A stretch of DNA of 64,000 nucleotides from Agarilytica sp045430345. GTDB lineage: Bacteria; Pseudomonadota; Gammaproteobacteria; Pseudomonadales; Cellvibrionaceae. Position 1 is the first letter of the stretch; each line of letters starts with the position of its first letter. A program made the translations under genes and the position numbers. Under the pieces are notes generated by a model. The model had not been told where the DNA came from. It made no database searches and worked only from the letters and a program-made list of their open reading frames with translations. Shown piece by piece: positions 1-11,500 of the stretch. The stretch is taken from positions 992,001 through 1,056,000 of the forward strand of contig JAILXT010000001.1 of assembly GCA_045430345.1 (NCBI GenBank). Reading direction: 5' to 3'.

Positions 1-2
1 TC

Positions 3-461
3 GTAAATGTACCAGGGTGGGCAATGTATATGGACTCACAACAAGGCCCAGAGCCTTCGTTTGATGGGGAGCGCATAACAATACAAAACGCGCTCACACG
101 AGCTGGACTATCGTCGCGAGATATAGATTATGTAAATCCTCACGGATCAGGGTCAACGCTTGGAGATGAAATAGAGTTAGAAGTTATTCGATCGCTACAT
201 CTAGATCAGGCATACATAAACTCCACTAAATCGCTCACTGGCCACGGCTTAACCGCGGCAGGTGCAGTGGAGTTCGTTGCGTCAATACTACAAATAGAAC
301 ACCAAAAATTACACCCTTCCGCAAATCTAGAAAACCCGATATGCAACGATCTAAATTGGGTTCCCCATGACGGAAAAATAGCAAAATTAAATAAAGTATT
401 GAATATTAGCTTAGGCTTCGGCGGTATAAACACCGCCGTATGCTTATCTTCAAACACCTAA
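3..461 (+). CDS. Beta-ketoacyl synthase (KS), C-terminal part; HCS-cassette decarboxylase type (partial at left edge)
   Basis: The frame is open to the left edge, so only the last ~152 residues are present. They show the second half of a KS fold: an HGSGS version of the HGTGT motif, and KSLTGHG, which carries the Lys and the second catalytic His. A GFGG near the C-terminus fits the KS fold. The active-site Cys/Ser lies outside the window. A KS directly followed by an HMG-CoA-synthase homologue and an enoyl-CoA hydratase is the standard layout of beta-branching cassettes (PksF-PksG-PksH in bacillaene). In those the KS decarboxylates malonyl-ACP to give acetyl-ACP. The KS identity is read from the sequence; the decarboxylase role rests on context. 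The HMGS gene starts 15 bases after the stop, so the genes are co-transcribed. Confidence 0.8.
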   Translation, partial: VNVPGWAMYMDSQQGPEPSFDGERITIQNALTRAGLSSRDIDYVNPHGSGSTLGDEIELEVIRSLHLDQAYINSTKSLTGHGLTAAGAVEFVASILQIEHQKLHPSANLENPICNDLNWVPHDGKIAKLNKVLNISLGFGGINTAVCLSSNT

Positions 462-476
462 CCGAAGGGTACAAAA

Positions 477-1739
477 ATGGTATCAGCTGGGATTGAAGCA
501 ATTAACATATTCGGTGGTTCGGCCGTATTGGATGTGGGTCTACTTGCAGACCATAGGGGACTTGATCGCAAACGTTTTGACAATTTAATGATCTCCGAGA
601 AATCTGTAGCTCTCCCCATTGAAGATCCTGTTACCTACGCCGTAAACGCAGCCCAACCGTTAATTAACGCATTATCTCCAGAAGAAAAAGATCGTATAGA
701 AATGCTAATTGTTTGTTCTGAATCCGGGATTGATTTTGGAAAATCAATGAGTACCTATGTGCATAAGTATCTAGAACTAAATAGCAATTGTCGATTATTT
801 GAGATTAAGCAAGCTTGCTATTCCGGTACAGCCGGATTACAGAATGCGGTGAACTTTATTTTATCTAAAACTTCATCTGGAGCCAAAGCGCTAGTAATCA
901 CTTCCGATATATCTCGCTATGCATTGAAAGATGATGAAAAAATAGAGGATGTCGAATGGTCCTACGCCGAACCTAGTGGCGGCGCAGGCGCGGTGGCAAT
1001 GCTAGTGAGTGAAAAACCAGACATATTTGCAATTGATATTGGTGCAAACGGATACTATGGGTACGAAGTGATGGATACGTGCCGGCCGATAGCTGACAGT
1101 GAAGTCGGCGATCCAGATCTTTCTCTTCTTTCATATTTGGATTGTTTAGAACAATCGTTCAACGAATATAGCCGACGCGTCAAAATGGCTGAGTTCAAAA
1201 AAAGTTTTGGTTATCTTTCATTTCATACTCCCTTCGGTGGAATGGTTAAAGGGGCGCATAGAACAATGATGAGAAAACTTTATCGTTCTAACCCAGAGGA
1301 CATAGAATCTGACTTCGAACGTCGAATGTCTCCAGGAATTAAATTCTGTCTACGAACCGGCAACAGTATGGCGTCGGGAATTTTTATCTCTCTCGCTAGC
1401 ACAATACATCACGCCAAACCAACTCAAGCACATCGTGTTGGGTGTTTCTCCTATGGTTCAGGGTGCTGCTCGGAGTTTTACAGCGGAATTATTACTCCAG
1501 AGGCAATTGCTAGAGTTAAGTCAATGAAAATAGATGAAAATCTTGACGCCCGCTACAAATTAAATATGGATGAATATGATGATTTTCTGAAAGGTTCAAA
1601 TCAAGTTCTATTCGGTACTAAGAATTATAAATTCAGTGGCCAATACGATGCTATCGTGAATGAGTCACACCATAGAGATAAAAACACGCTAATCCTTGAT
1701 GAAGTTAAAAATTACGAGCGTCTATACCGATGGATTTAA
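477..1739 (+). CDS. 3-hydroxy-3-methylglutaryl-ACP synthase (HMGS) of the beta-branching cassette
   Basis: This 420-residue protein has the usual length of polyketide HMGS enzymes (PksG, CurD, MupH). The family adds acetyl from a donor ACP to the beta-keto group of an ACP-bound polyketide. The nucleophile is in KQACYSGTAGLQ (Cys114) and the catalytic His is in SFHTPFGGMVKGAH (His250). A GSGCCSEF segment follows near residue 340. It starts 15 bases after the KS stop and overlaps the next gene by 10 bases, so it is in the same operon. The ribosome-binding site is weak (gaagggt, 8 bases upstream). The product should act with the flanking KS and ECH1. The acceptor ACP is probably outside this window because no ACP here carries the Trp flag. 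Confidence 0.93.
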   Translation: MVSAGIEAINIFGGSAVLDVGLLADHRGLDRKRFDNLMISEKSVALPIEDPVTYAVNAAQPLINALSPEEKDRIEMLIVCSESGIDFGKSMSTYVHKYLELNSNCRLFEIKQACYSGTAGLQNAVNFILSKTSSGAKALVITSDISRYALKDDEKIEDVEWSYAEPSGGAGAVAMLVSEKPDIFAIDIGANGYYGYEVMDTCRPIADSEVGDPDLSLLSYLDCLEQSFNEYSRRVKMAEFKKSFGYLSFHTPFGGMVKGAHRTMMRKLYRSNPEDIESDFERRMSPGIKFCLRTGNSMASGIFISLASTIHHAKPTQAHRVGCFSYGSGCCSEFYSGIITPEAIARVKSMKIDENLDARYKLNMDEYDDFLKGSNQVLFGTKNYKFSGQYDAIVNESHHRDKNTLILDEVKNYERLYRWI

Positions 1740-2506
1740 AAAACTTAACGACACTATCTGTTCGTGTCGCACATCCGATTTGCTACATAAAGTTTAATAG
1801 AGAAAAAAGTAGCAATGCAATAAACCAGACATTGATCAGTGAATTCCATAAGACGCTGGATTATTGCGAAGACAAAGTTACCATCATCGTAATTGAAGGT
1901 TCACCAGCAGCCTTTTGTGTCGGCATGGATTTCAAAGACATGATCGAAAATATCATCGCCAGCGACTCGATACCTGATGATGCAGCCCCTTTATTTACTC
2001 TTTGGCAGCGACTAGCCGAAGGACCGTTCATTACAATCAGTCATCTAGAAGGCAAGGTAAATGCAGGGGGAATAGGATTTGTATCGGCAAGTGATATTGT
2101 GATCAGCAGGCCTGATGTTACTTTTAGTCTATCAGAGATGTTATTTGGTTTAATTCCGGCATGCGTACTGCCTTTCCTAAACCAGAGGGTCGGAGAAAAA
2201 CGATCCGCCTATATGGCTATGACAACGTGGCCTTTAGGCGCAAAAAAAATGTATGAATGGGGCCTCGTAGATCATATAGATGCCCAGAGCAATCGAGCAC
2301 TAGGAAAACATCTGTCTCGCGTAAGTAAAATCAGTAAAACGGCGATCATCCAATTAAAAACCATTTCTAAACAATTAAGAAGTGACAACTATGAAGATCA
2401 TATTTCTTTCGCAACAAACCTAAATAGAGCGGTTTTTTCAAACAAAGACAACCTAGAGAATATACGTCGATATGTCGACCACGGCTTACTCCCCTGGGAA
2501 AAATAA
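1730..2506 (+). CDS. Enoyl-CoA hydratase/isomerase family protein, ECH1 type (HMG-ACP dehydratase)
   Basis: This 258-residue crotonase-fold protein has the oxyanion-hole segment SPAAFCVGMDF near residues 60-70. GKVNAGGIGFVSASDIV and SEMLFGLIPACVLPF follow. From memory these two segments are characteristic of ECH1 (PksH, CurE), which dehydrates HMG-ACP to 3-methylglutaconyl-ACP. They do not resemble the decarboxylating ECH2 (PksI). The start overlaps the HMGS gene by 10 bases, and the stop lies 4 bases before the preferred start of PKS1. No ECH2 gene or donor ACP is visible here; either may lie upstream. Family assignment is secure, the ECH1 subtype a little less so. Confidence 0.88.
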   Translation: MDLKNLTTLSVRVAHPICYIKFNREKSSNAINQTLISEFHKTLDYCEDKVTIIVIEGSPAAFCVGMDFKDMIENIIASDSIPDDAAPLFTLWQRLAEGPFITISHLEGKVNAGGIGFVSASDIVISRPDVTFSLSEMLFGLIPACVLPFLNQRVGEKRSAYMAMTTWPLGAKKMYEWGLVDHIDAQSNRALGKHLSRVSKISKTAIIQLKTISKQLRSDNYEDHISFATNLNRAVFSNKDNLENIRRYVDHGLLPWEK

Positions 2507-2510
2507 ATCG

Positions 2511-5500
2511 ATGACCACGCCACAAAACCTAATTCAAGAGCAGAAACCCATGTCGAATAGATATTTATTTCGTCAAGACTGGAAACCATCTCCCATTGAG
2601 ACGGACGGTGTAACAACCGAAATTCCGATCCATATTTTTATTTGTAAATCGCTAATCGTCGACCTAAAAAATATCGACACATATAAAAAAAATGACGCTA
2701 TTACCATTATTGATTCAGATGAAACAAATATCGTCGATACGTTTTCAGAAATATCACTAAATATTTTTAATATATTGAGAGCTCAATCAGTAACAAAAGA
2801 ATACTCCATCTGCATTCAGATTTTTCTACCCTTCTCACTACATTCACCCACCAGCATATTGGCCGGACTATCGGGACTACTAAAATCAGCAAACAAGGAA
2901 AACAGCAGGGTCAATGGTCAGATATTACGCATTGATCATGCAAATAAAATGGAGAGCATACTCAGCCTTTCTAGAATAAACGCCCAACATATCAATGACG
3001 ATGAGATTAGCTATGTAGGACATAAACGATCTACGCGTGTTTGGTTCCCCGTAGATGAGACCAACGTCGTCTGCAACTGGAAAAATAACAGCTATTACAT
3101 TATAAGTGGCGGCCTTGGCGAACTGGGTCTAATTTTCGCGAACGATATTGCAAGAAACACCCATGGAACAACGATATATCTGACTGGCCGAACGAAGTTT
3201 GAAAATTTACCCGAGGACAAACTCCTAAAAATAAAATCACTTGGATGCTTTGGATCCAACATCATATACAAACGTATTGACGTCTCTGACAATGACGAAG
3301 TAGACGCATTAGTTAGTGATTTAAAATCCCATACTTCATCAATCCATTGCATTATACATAGCGCAGGCGTTGTAGATGACAGATTATTAGTTAATAAAAC
3401 TGAAGATTCTATACAACGGGTTTATTTACCAAAATTGAAGGGGATAACCAATCTAGAAACAAAAACTCGAGATATTCTTGATGGGGATTTCATTACATTT
3501 TCATCAGCCGCATCAGCTTTGGGAAATATCGGTCAGAGCGACTACGCTGCTGCCAACGGGTTTATGGATGCCTATACAAACTACAGAAACAGTTTCACCA
3601 ATACGGGAAATAGCCGTATGATCTCGATTAATTGGCCTCTATGGAGAGATGGCGGAATGTCAGTTAATAAAAACAAGATCGACCTAATGGGAAAGTCTGG
3701 CGTTACCCCGCTATCCAGCAGTGACGGAATTAGTGCGCTCAAACAAATTCAATCGCATAACTTTTCACAGGTTCTTGTATTATCCGGAACAAAATCAAAA
3801 ATTTTTCCTCTATTATCCATAACCAACTCCAATAACAACATCGAAGAAGTACGCAACCCAACCTCTTCTTTACCTGACCACCCTTCGAAAATAGACGGAA
3901 ATACAATATCTGAACGAATTCAACATTATTTGTGCGCTACTGTAAACGAGTTATTGAAAGTTCCACATGACAATATAGATATAAATGCACCATTGGAAAA
4001 GTATGGCATTGATTCTATCATGGTGATTGAAATCACAAGCCGACTAGAAGGAATAATTGGTCAACTATCAAAAACATTACTTTTTGAATACCAAACCATA
4101 TCCGAACTGAGCGGATATTTAGTTAGCACTCACAAGAAAAAAGTAGAACAGGTATTTGGGATAGATAAACATCAAGAAAAAAATGATGAGAGCTCAGAAA
4201 AACAAAATCAAACAAAAAATACAACGGAGGAAATAACTACAAACAATAGAAAGACAAACAGTATGCGATCCAAAACCATAAAAAACGGAAGACATACATC
4301 AAATTCAGGCCGAAGGTTCTTCAATAACACTGAGACCTTAGGTGATATTGCCGTCATAGGATTGTCGGGGAAATACCCAAAATCCAAGAATATAGATGAA
4401 TTTTGGGATAATCTATCAAGCGGTAATGATTGCATTACAGAAGTACCAAAAGGTAGGTGGGATCATACTCAATACTATCACCACAAAAAAGGACAGCCCA
4501 ATAGAACCTACACAAAATGGGGGGGGTTTATTGATGGTGTAGACCAGTTTGACGCTCGATTTTTTAACATATCGCCCAAAGAAGCTTCGCGGTTAGATCC
4601 TCAGGAACGACTTTTTTTACAATGTGCCTATTCAACCGTTGAGGATGCGGGCTACACGCGCTCGAGCCTATCCGAACGTGACTTCGCTGGTATCAAGGCT
4701 AACATAGGCGTTTACGTAGGCGTTATGTACAACGAATATCAATTATTCGGTGCGCAAGCGCAATCTAACGACGATCAACAAGCGTTTGCGGCAACACCGG
4801 CTTCCATTGCAAACCGCGTGTCTTATTTTATGAATTTTCATGGACCAAGTATGGTGATAGACACCATGTGTTCATCGTCACTCACGTCGATTCATCTCGC
4901 CTGCGAAAGCTTACGAACCGGGTCCTGCGATATGGCCATTGCTGGTGGCGTAAATCTATCAATACATCCAAATAAATATCTACTGTTAGGTTACGGACAG
5001 TTTGCGTCGTCCAAGGGGCTTTGCGAAAGTTTTGGCAACGGCGGTGACGGCTATGTCCCAGGAGAAGGAGTTGGCGCAGTATTACTTAAACCACTTGAAC
5101 GAGCTCAGCGGGAAAATGACCATATATACGGAGTTATTAAAGCTAGCGGCATTAATCACGGAGGAAAGACCAACGGATATACTGTGCCTAACCCGAATGC
5201 GCAGGCAAGTGTCATCTCTCACGCATTGTCAAAAGCCAAGATTAATCCCCGAGCAATTAGCTATATCGAAGCACATGGTACCGGGACCGCATTAGGAGAC
5301 CCTATCGAAATCACCGGTTTAAATAAGGCTTTTATTGAACACACGAACGATAAACAATTTTGTTCAATCGGATCGGTAAAGTCAAACATCGGTCATTGTG
5401 AAAGCGCTGCCGGCATCGCGGGACTAACAAAAATTCTTTTACAATTCAAACACAAAACAAAAGTTAAATCTCTACATTGCGAAGAAGTCAACCCCAACAT

Positions 5501-8500
5501 CAACTTCGACAATACCCCATTTTCAGTACAAAAAACTAAAGAGGTATGGAAAAACCCCTATATAGATGGAGTACGCCAACCACTTATCGCGGGATTATCA
5601 TCATTCGGAGCTGGAGGTGCAAACGCACACCTAATTATCTCCGAATATAGGGACACTAGCATTGAGATTAACACCAACACGCCGGCTATTATCATGGCAA
5701 TATCGGCACAGAAAAAATCTAGCCTCGACGATATCGTGCACAACTTACTTTACTCAATTGATAAAAACAAATACAAAAACCACGACCTTATTGATATTGC
5801 TTATACGTTACAGGTGGGTCGCGACCCAATGAACCATAGACTTTCGTTTGTATGCAACTCGATTGAGTCGTTAAATAGCAATCTCGCAAACTACCTTGAT
5901 CAAGATACTTTAAACGGTAGTCTATACTATAACCAAGTTCCAAACGATCATATTCCAGAAAACTATGACGGTGATTATAGTAACTCAACATCGGATAATG
6001 AGCTTAATATCATTGCGAAAAAATGGTCACAAGGATTCGCTATTAAATGGGAGGATTTATACAAAAAACGGCAAGCAAGAAAAATAAGCCTACCAAGCTA
6101 CCCTTTCTCCAAAACACGTCACTGGATCACTGACTCCTATTTGCACAATAATGAATTATCAACTTCACACTCACTAATAGATTTTACACCAAATAAAACT
6201 GAAAAAAATACGTACAATTCTATCCTAGATGGAAGTGAATTTTTCTTACTGGACCATAAAGTAAAGGGAGTACCGGTACTACCTGGCGTTGTGTATGCCG
6301 AAATTGTATATAAAATACTGAATGACCTTAACAGCATAGCCAAAAACACAGTCATACAACTTCAAAACCTTGTATGGATTAGGCCCCTCTCCGTTAGCAA
6401 AAAGAAGAACATTAAAGCCGTAATAAACAAACAACAAGGCTCCTCGTTTGAGTTCAAAATTTACGCTCAAGATTACGAAAATAACTCCGCCGATTTTATT
6501 AATCATTGTAACGGAATAGCATCCATACATACTTCGGTCAACACACCTTCGGTAGACTTGCATCAATTTCAAGCGCTATGCAATAAACAAATACTACAAC
6601 AGAGTGCTATCTATCAAAACTTTCATAAGATAGGAATAGACTATGGGCCCTCTCACCAGGCAATTAGCAGCCTTCAGCTGGGAGAAGAGAAAGTATTTGC
6701 ACACTTATCATTACCTTCCATATTAAAAGAGTCCTATAAAACTTTTCATCTTCATCCTGGCCTTTTAGATTCAGCACTTCAAGCGACAATAGGTCTCAAA
6801 TGGGGCGAACCTAAAACCGCCCTCCCCTTTACAATAGAAAAACTTACTCACTATTCCGCTATACCAGAGAAAGCCTATGTGGTAATCCGCTATAGCGATT
6901 CCCATAATCCTGAAAGCAAAGTAAGTCGCATCGATATCGACATAACTGATAGCGAAGGAAAATGCTGCGTAAGTATAAATAATTACAGCTCGAGACTGCT
7001 CATAAATTCAATCGTACAAACCGAAAAGACTGAACCAACCATCAAGAAACAATGCGGTGGATCCCCCTACCTCAACCGACTAACTGAACTCATTAGCCAG
7101 CTGCTGGAGGTTCCCTATGAAGACATAGAAAGTGATGTTGATCTAAGCGAGTATGGATTTGATTCTGTAAGCTTTACCAAACTGGTGAATATTATCAATG
7201 AGGAGACCACTCTATCACTTTCGCCTACCATATTCTTCGAGTACCCAACACTATCAAAGGTGAGTAAATATCTTTCCTCAGAGCTCGCGATAAACACAAT
7301 CAAACATGGGAAACCGAAGCATACTCCACAATCTAGTCAACAGATTGAAGACTCCGAACATAATGATGACATTAATCATAAACCTAACAACACGCCCTTC
7401 ACCGATCCCAATCCCAATCCTCATATTTTGTCATCGTTGACGGATATTGTATGTGAAATACTCGAAACTACAGGAAATGACATTGAGTCTGATATAGAAC
7501 TTAGTGAATATGGATTCGATTCCATTGGTTTTACGAGCTTCGCAAAAAATTTAAATGCGCTGTATTCTCTTGCGCTAACACCCACCATATTTTTCGAGCA
7601 CCCAACGCTCGATCAGCTGTCGCTGTATTTACAAATAAATTACCCCAGTAACTTCCTAAATGAACATACGAAAAAGCCTAATTCATCAGAGGTTTTCGAC
7701 TACACCAATACAGCCGATGATCCAGTGCACAATAGGAATCCCATTTCAAGCGGCAAAAACAAAGAGCCTATCGCAATCATTGGAATGAGTGGAAAGTTCC
7801 CTCAATCCGAAAATCTAGAAGAGTTCTGGGAGAACTTGCTTGCAGGTAAGGATTGCATAAGGGAGGTTCCAAAATCTCGGTGGGACTGGCAAAAAATTTT
7901 CGGTGACCCTAAATCGGAGCCGGGAAAAACCAATATAAAATGGGGCGGCTTCATTGACGGAATCGAAGATTTTGATCCCCTATTTTTCGGTATTTCACCC
8001 AAAGAGGCTGCAGGGATGGACCCTCATCAACGCCTGCTAATGACCTACGCATGGAAAGCTTTGGAAGACGCAGGATATTCTTCTGAAAGTATTGATGATA
8101 CCGATCTAGCGCTTTTTATTGGAACAGGCAGCAGTGGATACAATAACCTCGTCACAAAGAACAGCGCAGATATAAAAGGGTTTCACGCGACAAGTTCCGT
8201 CCCGTCTATTGGTCCAAACCGTATGAGCTATATGCTGAACGTACACGGCCCAAGTGAACCAATTGAAACCGCTTGCTCTAGCTCCCTAGTCGCCATCCAC
8301 AAAGCCGTTCAGCTGCTACGTTCAGGAGACTCCGAAATGGCTATTGTAGGAGGTATCAATACGCTTGTTACGCCTACAGGCCATATTAGCTTTGGGAAAG
8401 CGGGTATGTTGAGCGAAGATGGTCGATGTAAAACATTTTCAAATCAAGCGAATGGCTACGTACGGGGCGAAGGGGTTGGCATGCTTGTTTTAAAGCCACT

Positions 8501-11500
8501 ATCACTCGCTGAAAAGGACGGAGACAACATATATGCGCTGATTCGTGGTAGCGCCCAAAATCACGGTGGTCGCTCCCAATCACTTACCGCACCCAGCACA
8601 AAATCCCAAACAGCATTACTTAAAAAAGCGTATAAAAATGCACATATCGATGTCTCGACCATTGGCTATATCGAAGCCCATGGGACCGGTACATCCCTAG
8701 GTGATCCAATAGAAATCGATGGTTTAAAACAAGCATTTTCAGGCGACCCCTTAATCGGCCATTGTGCTTTAGGCTCAGTAAAAACCAATATTGGCCACTT
8801 AGAATTATCTGCCGGTGTAGCAGGAATCATCAAGACTGTACTTCAACTAAAACACCAAACCCTTGTAAAAAGTTTACATAGCGAAACGCTTAACCCATAT
8901 ATAAAACTAGAAAACAGTCCGTTTTTTGTCGTTCAAAAAAACCAACATTGGCCCCAACTAAAAGACAGTAATAATCATAATCTACCAAGACGCGCAGGCG
9001 TAAGTTCATTTGGATTTGGAGGGGTTAATGCACATGTAATCCTAGAAGAATATGCGATACAAGAATCATCCACACCTGAGAATAGCAACCCACCGAACTG
9101 TATTATCCTTTCAGCTAAAACAAGTAATTCTCTAAAAAATTATGCTTCACAATTACTTCTCGCGATCAATAATGGCAGAATTCCCCCCGAAAACTTTACT
9201 AACCTCGCTTACACACTACAAATTGGTCGCGACGCGATGGAAGAACGACTAGGCTTTGTCGCAAACAATTTATCCGATGTTACGCAAATATTAAGTACAT
9301 TTTTATCCGGCGATAAAAGCGTTTCATTCACCACGGCGAGGAGGGACAAGAAAAACAGTAAACTACCCACGATTAATGAAAAAATGGAATACGCCAATTA
9401 TATTGAGGCCTGGGTATCAGGGCGTACAGTCAATTGGCAACAACTCTATACCGGTGTAAGCCCGAAAAGGATCAGCTGCCCCACTTACCCTTTTGAAAAT
9501 CAACGTTGCTGGGTAGGTTCGCAGGTTTCAGATAGCCAACCTTACGACACCCCAATACAATCGAAACAAAAATATCCAGTAAAAATCCTTCACGCTAGCG
9601 ACTCAACCCCACCATCAATCACACAGCCAACAGAGATTGTAGATATCAAATTATTATGTTTGCAATTCGTAAAATCCATAATGAGTCGAGTACTCGATAT
9701 TCCTGAAGAAAAACTGGACACCGATCGAACATTTGACGATTACGGAGTCGACTCAATTGTCGTGGTGGATTTAGCAGATGAATTAAATAAAACATTCAGG
9801 TCTATCGACGGCCCCATACTATTCGACAATCAGTGCATCGAAGATTTAGTCCAATATATACTAAAAAATGAAGCGCCTGCATTAAACAGCATGTTGACTA
9901 CACGTAAAGCATCCACCTCTGTAGAACCAGAAAATCATTCACCACCAGTACCACCTACGGAATCCAGTGATACATCAATTACCAGAACAAATGTCCGTAA
10001 TGAAAATACATCACGAGATATTGCCATTATTGGCATTACAGGACGTTACGCAAAATCCAGCAATATCGAAGAACTATGGCAAAACCTGAAAACTGGGAAA
10101 AATTGTATATCTGAAGTTCCCAAAGATAGGTGGGATTGGAAAAAGTACTACACCGGTGAAAAGGGTACAAATGGATCGGTATATACGAAATGGGGAGGGT
10201 TTATGGATGATGTCGACAAGTTCGACCCCTACTTCTTTTCCATTACCCCCAAAGTTGCTGAACTAATGGACCCTCAAGAACGGGTATTCCTAGAAGCCGC
10301 CTACCACTGTATCGAAGATTCTGGGTACACACCAAAGTCTTTAGATGAGGATGGCAAGGTGGGGGTTTTCTGTGGACTTTCCAATGGTAACTACGCGACA
10401 GGGGTGCGGTATTGGTCAATCCCTAACCGAGTGTCTTATTTATTCGACTTTAATGGGCCCAGCATAGCGATCGACTCAGCCTGCTCCTCCTCACTCACAG
10501 CTATCGACTCAGCTCTGGATAACCTAGAACGCGGACGTTGTAATATCGCTATTGCCGGTGGAATCAACTTAATAGTTGACCCTGCGCATTATCGTATTCT
10601 GACCGCAGCGACAATGCTTTCGTCTGGAGGCGAATGTAAAGCGTTTGGAGAAGGAGCAGACGGATTCATAGATGGAGAAGGTGTCGGAGCCATCATTCTT
10701 AAACCCCTCTTAAAAGCTGAACGCGATGGAGACAATATCTACGGCGTTATAAAAGGCAGTATGATTAACGCAGGTGGGCGAACCTCGGGTTTCACGGTAC
10801 CCAGCGTGTCTGCACAATCGGATGTAATTAGTGATGCACTCGCAGACGCGAATATCGACCCGAGTAAAATAGATTATCTCGAGGCACATGGTACTGGTAC
10901 CCCACTAGGTGACCCGATAGAAATTAGCGGCCTCACAAAGGCATTTAGGAAACACACGAATAAAACAAACTTTTGCCCTGTTGGATCGATCAAAACCAAC
11001 ATAGGTCACTGTGAAAGTGCTGCAGGTATTGCCGGTATAACAAAGGTTTTATTGCAGTTTAAACATGACCAATTAGTGCCATCGATAAACTCTAAAACGA
11101 TAAACCCGCGAATAACGCTTTCCGAAAGCCCATTCTATATCCAACAGAACCTGACCACCTGGAAACGCCCTATTGAAAACGGGAAAGAACGACCGCGCGT
11201 AGCAAGCGTATCGTCCTTTGGTGCAGGCGGATCAAATGCTCACATTGTTATTGAAGAGTATGTCAGAACAAAAAATTCAGCATCAAACATCTCTGAACCA
11301 GAACCGCAACTGATCGTTCTATCCGCAAAAACTCCAGAAAAACTTAAAGAGCGCGCACAGATTCTAAACGCATATATAAAAGGAAATGACAATTTAAACA
11401 TCAATGATCTAGCATACACACTTCAGGTTGGACGAGAGGCCATGGACGAACGCCTAGCGTTTATTGTTGATTCGACTATCAGCCTAACACAAGAGTTAGA

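Noticed and set aside
4342..5640. KS1 as a non-elongating KS because of its KR-ACP-KS-DH context
   Set aside because: Cys, HGTGT and NIGH are all intact; only KS6 shows a lost catalytic residue.
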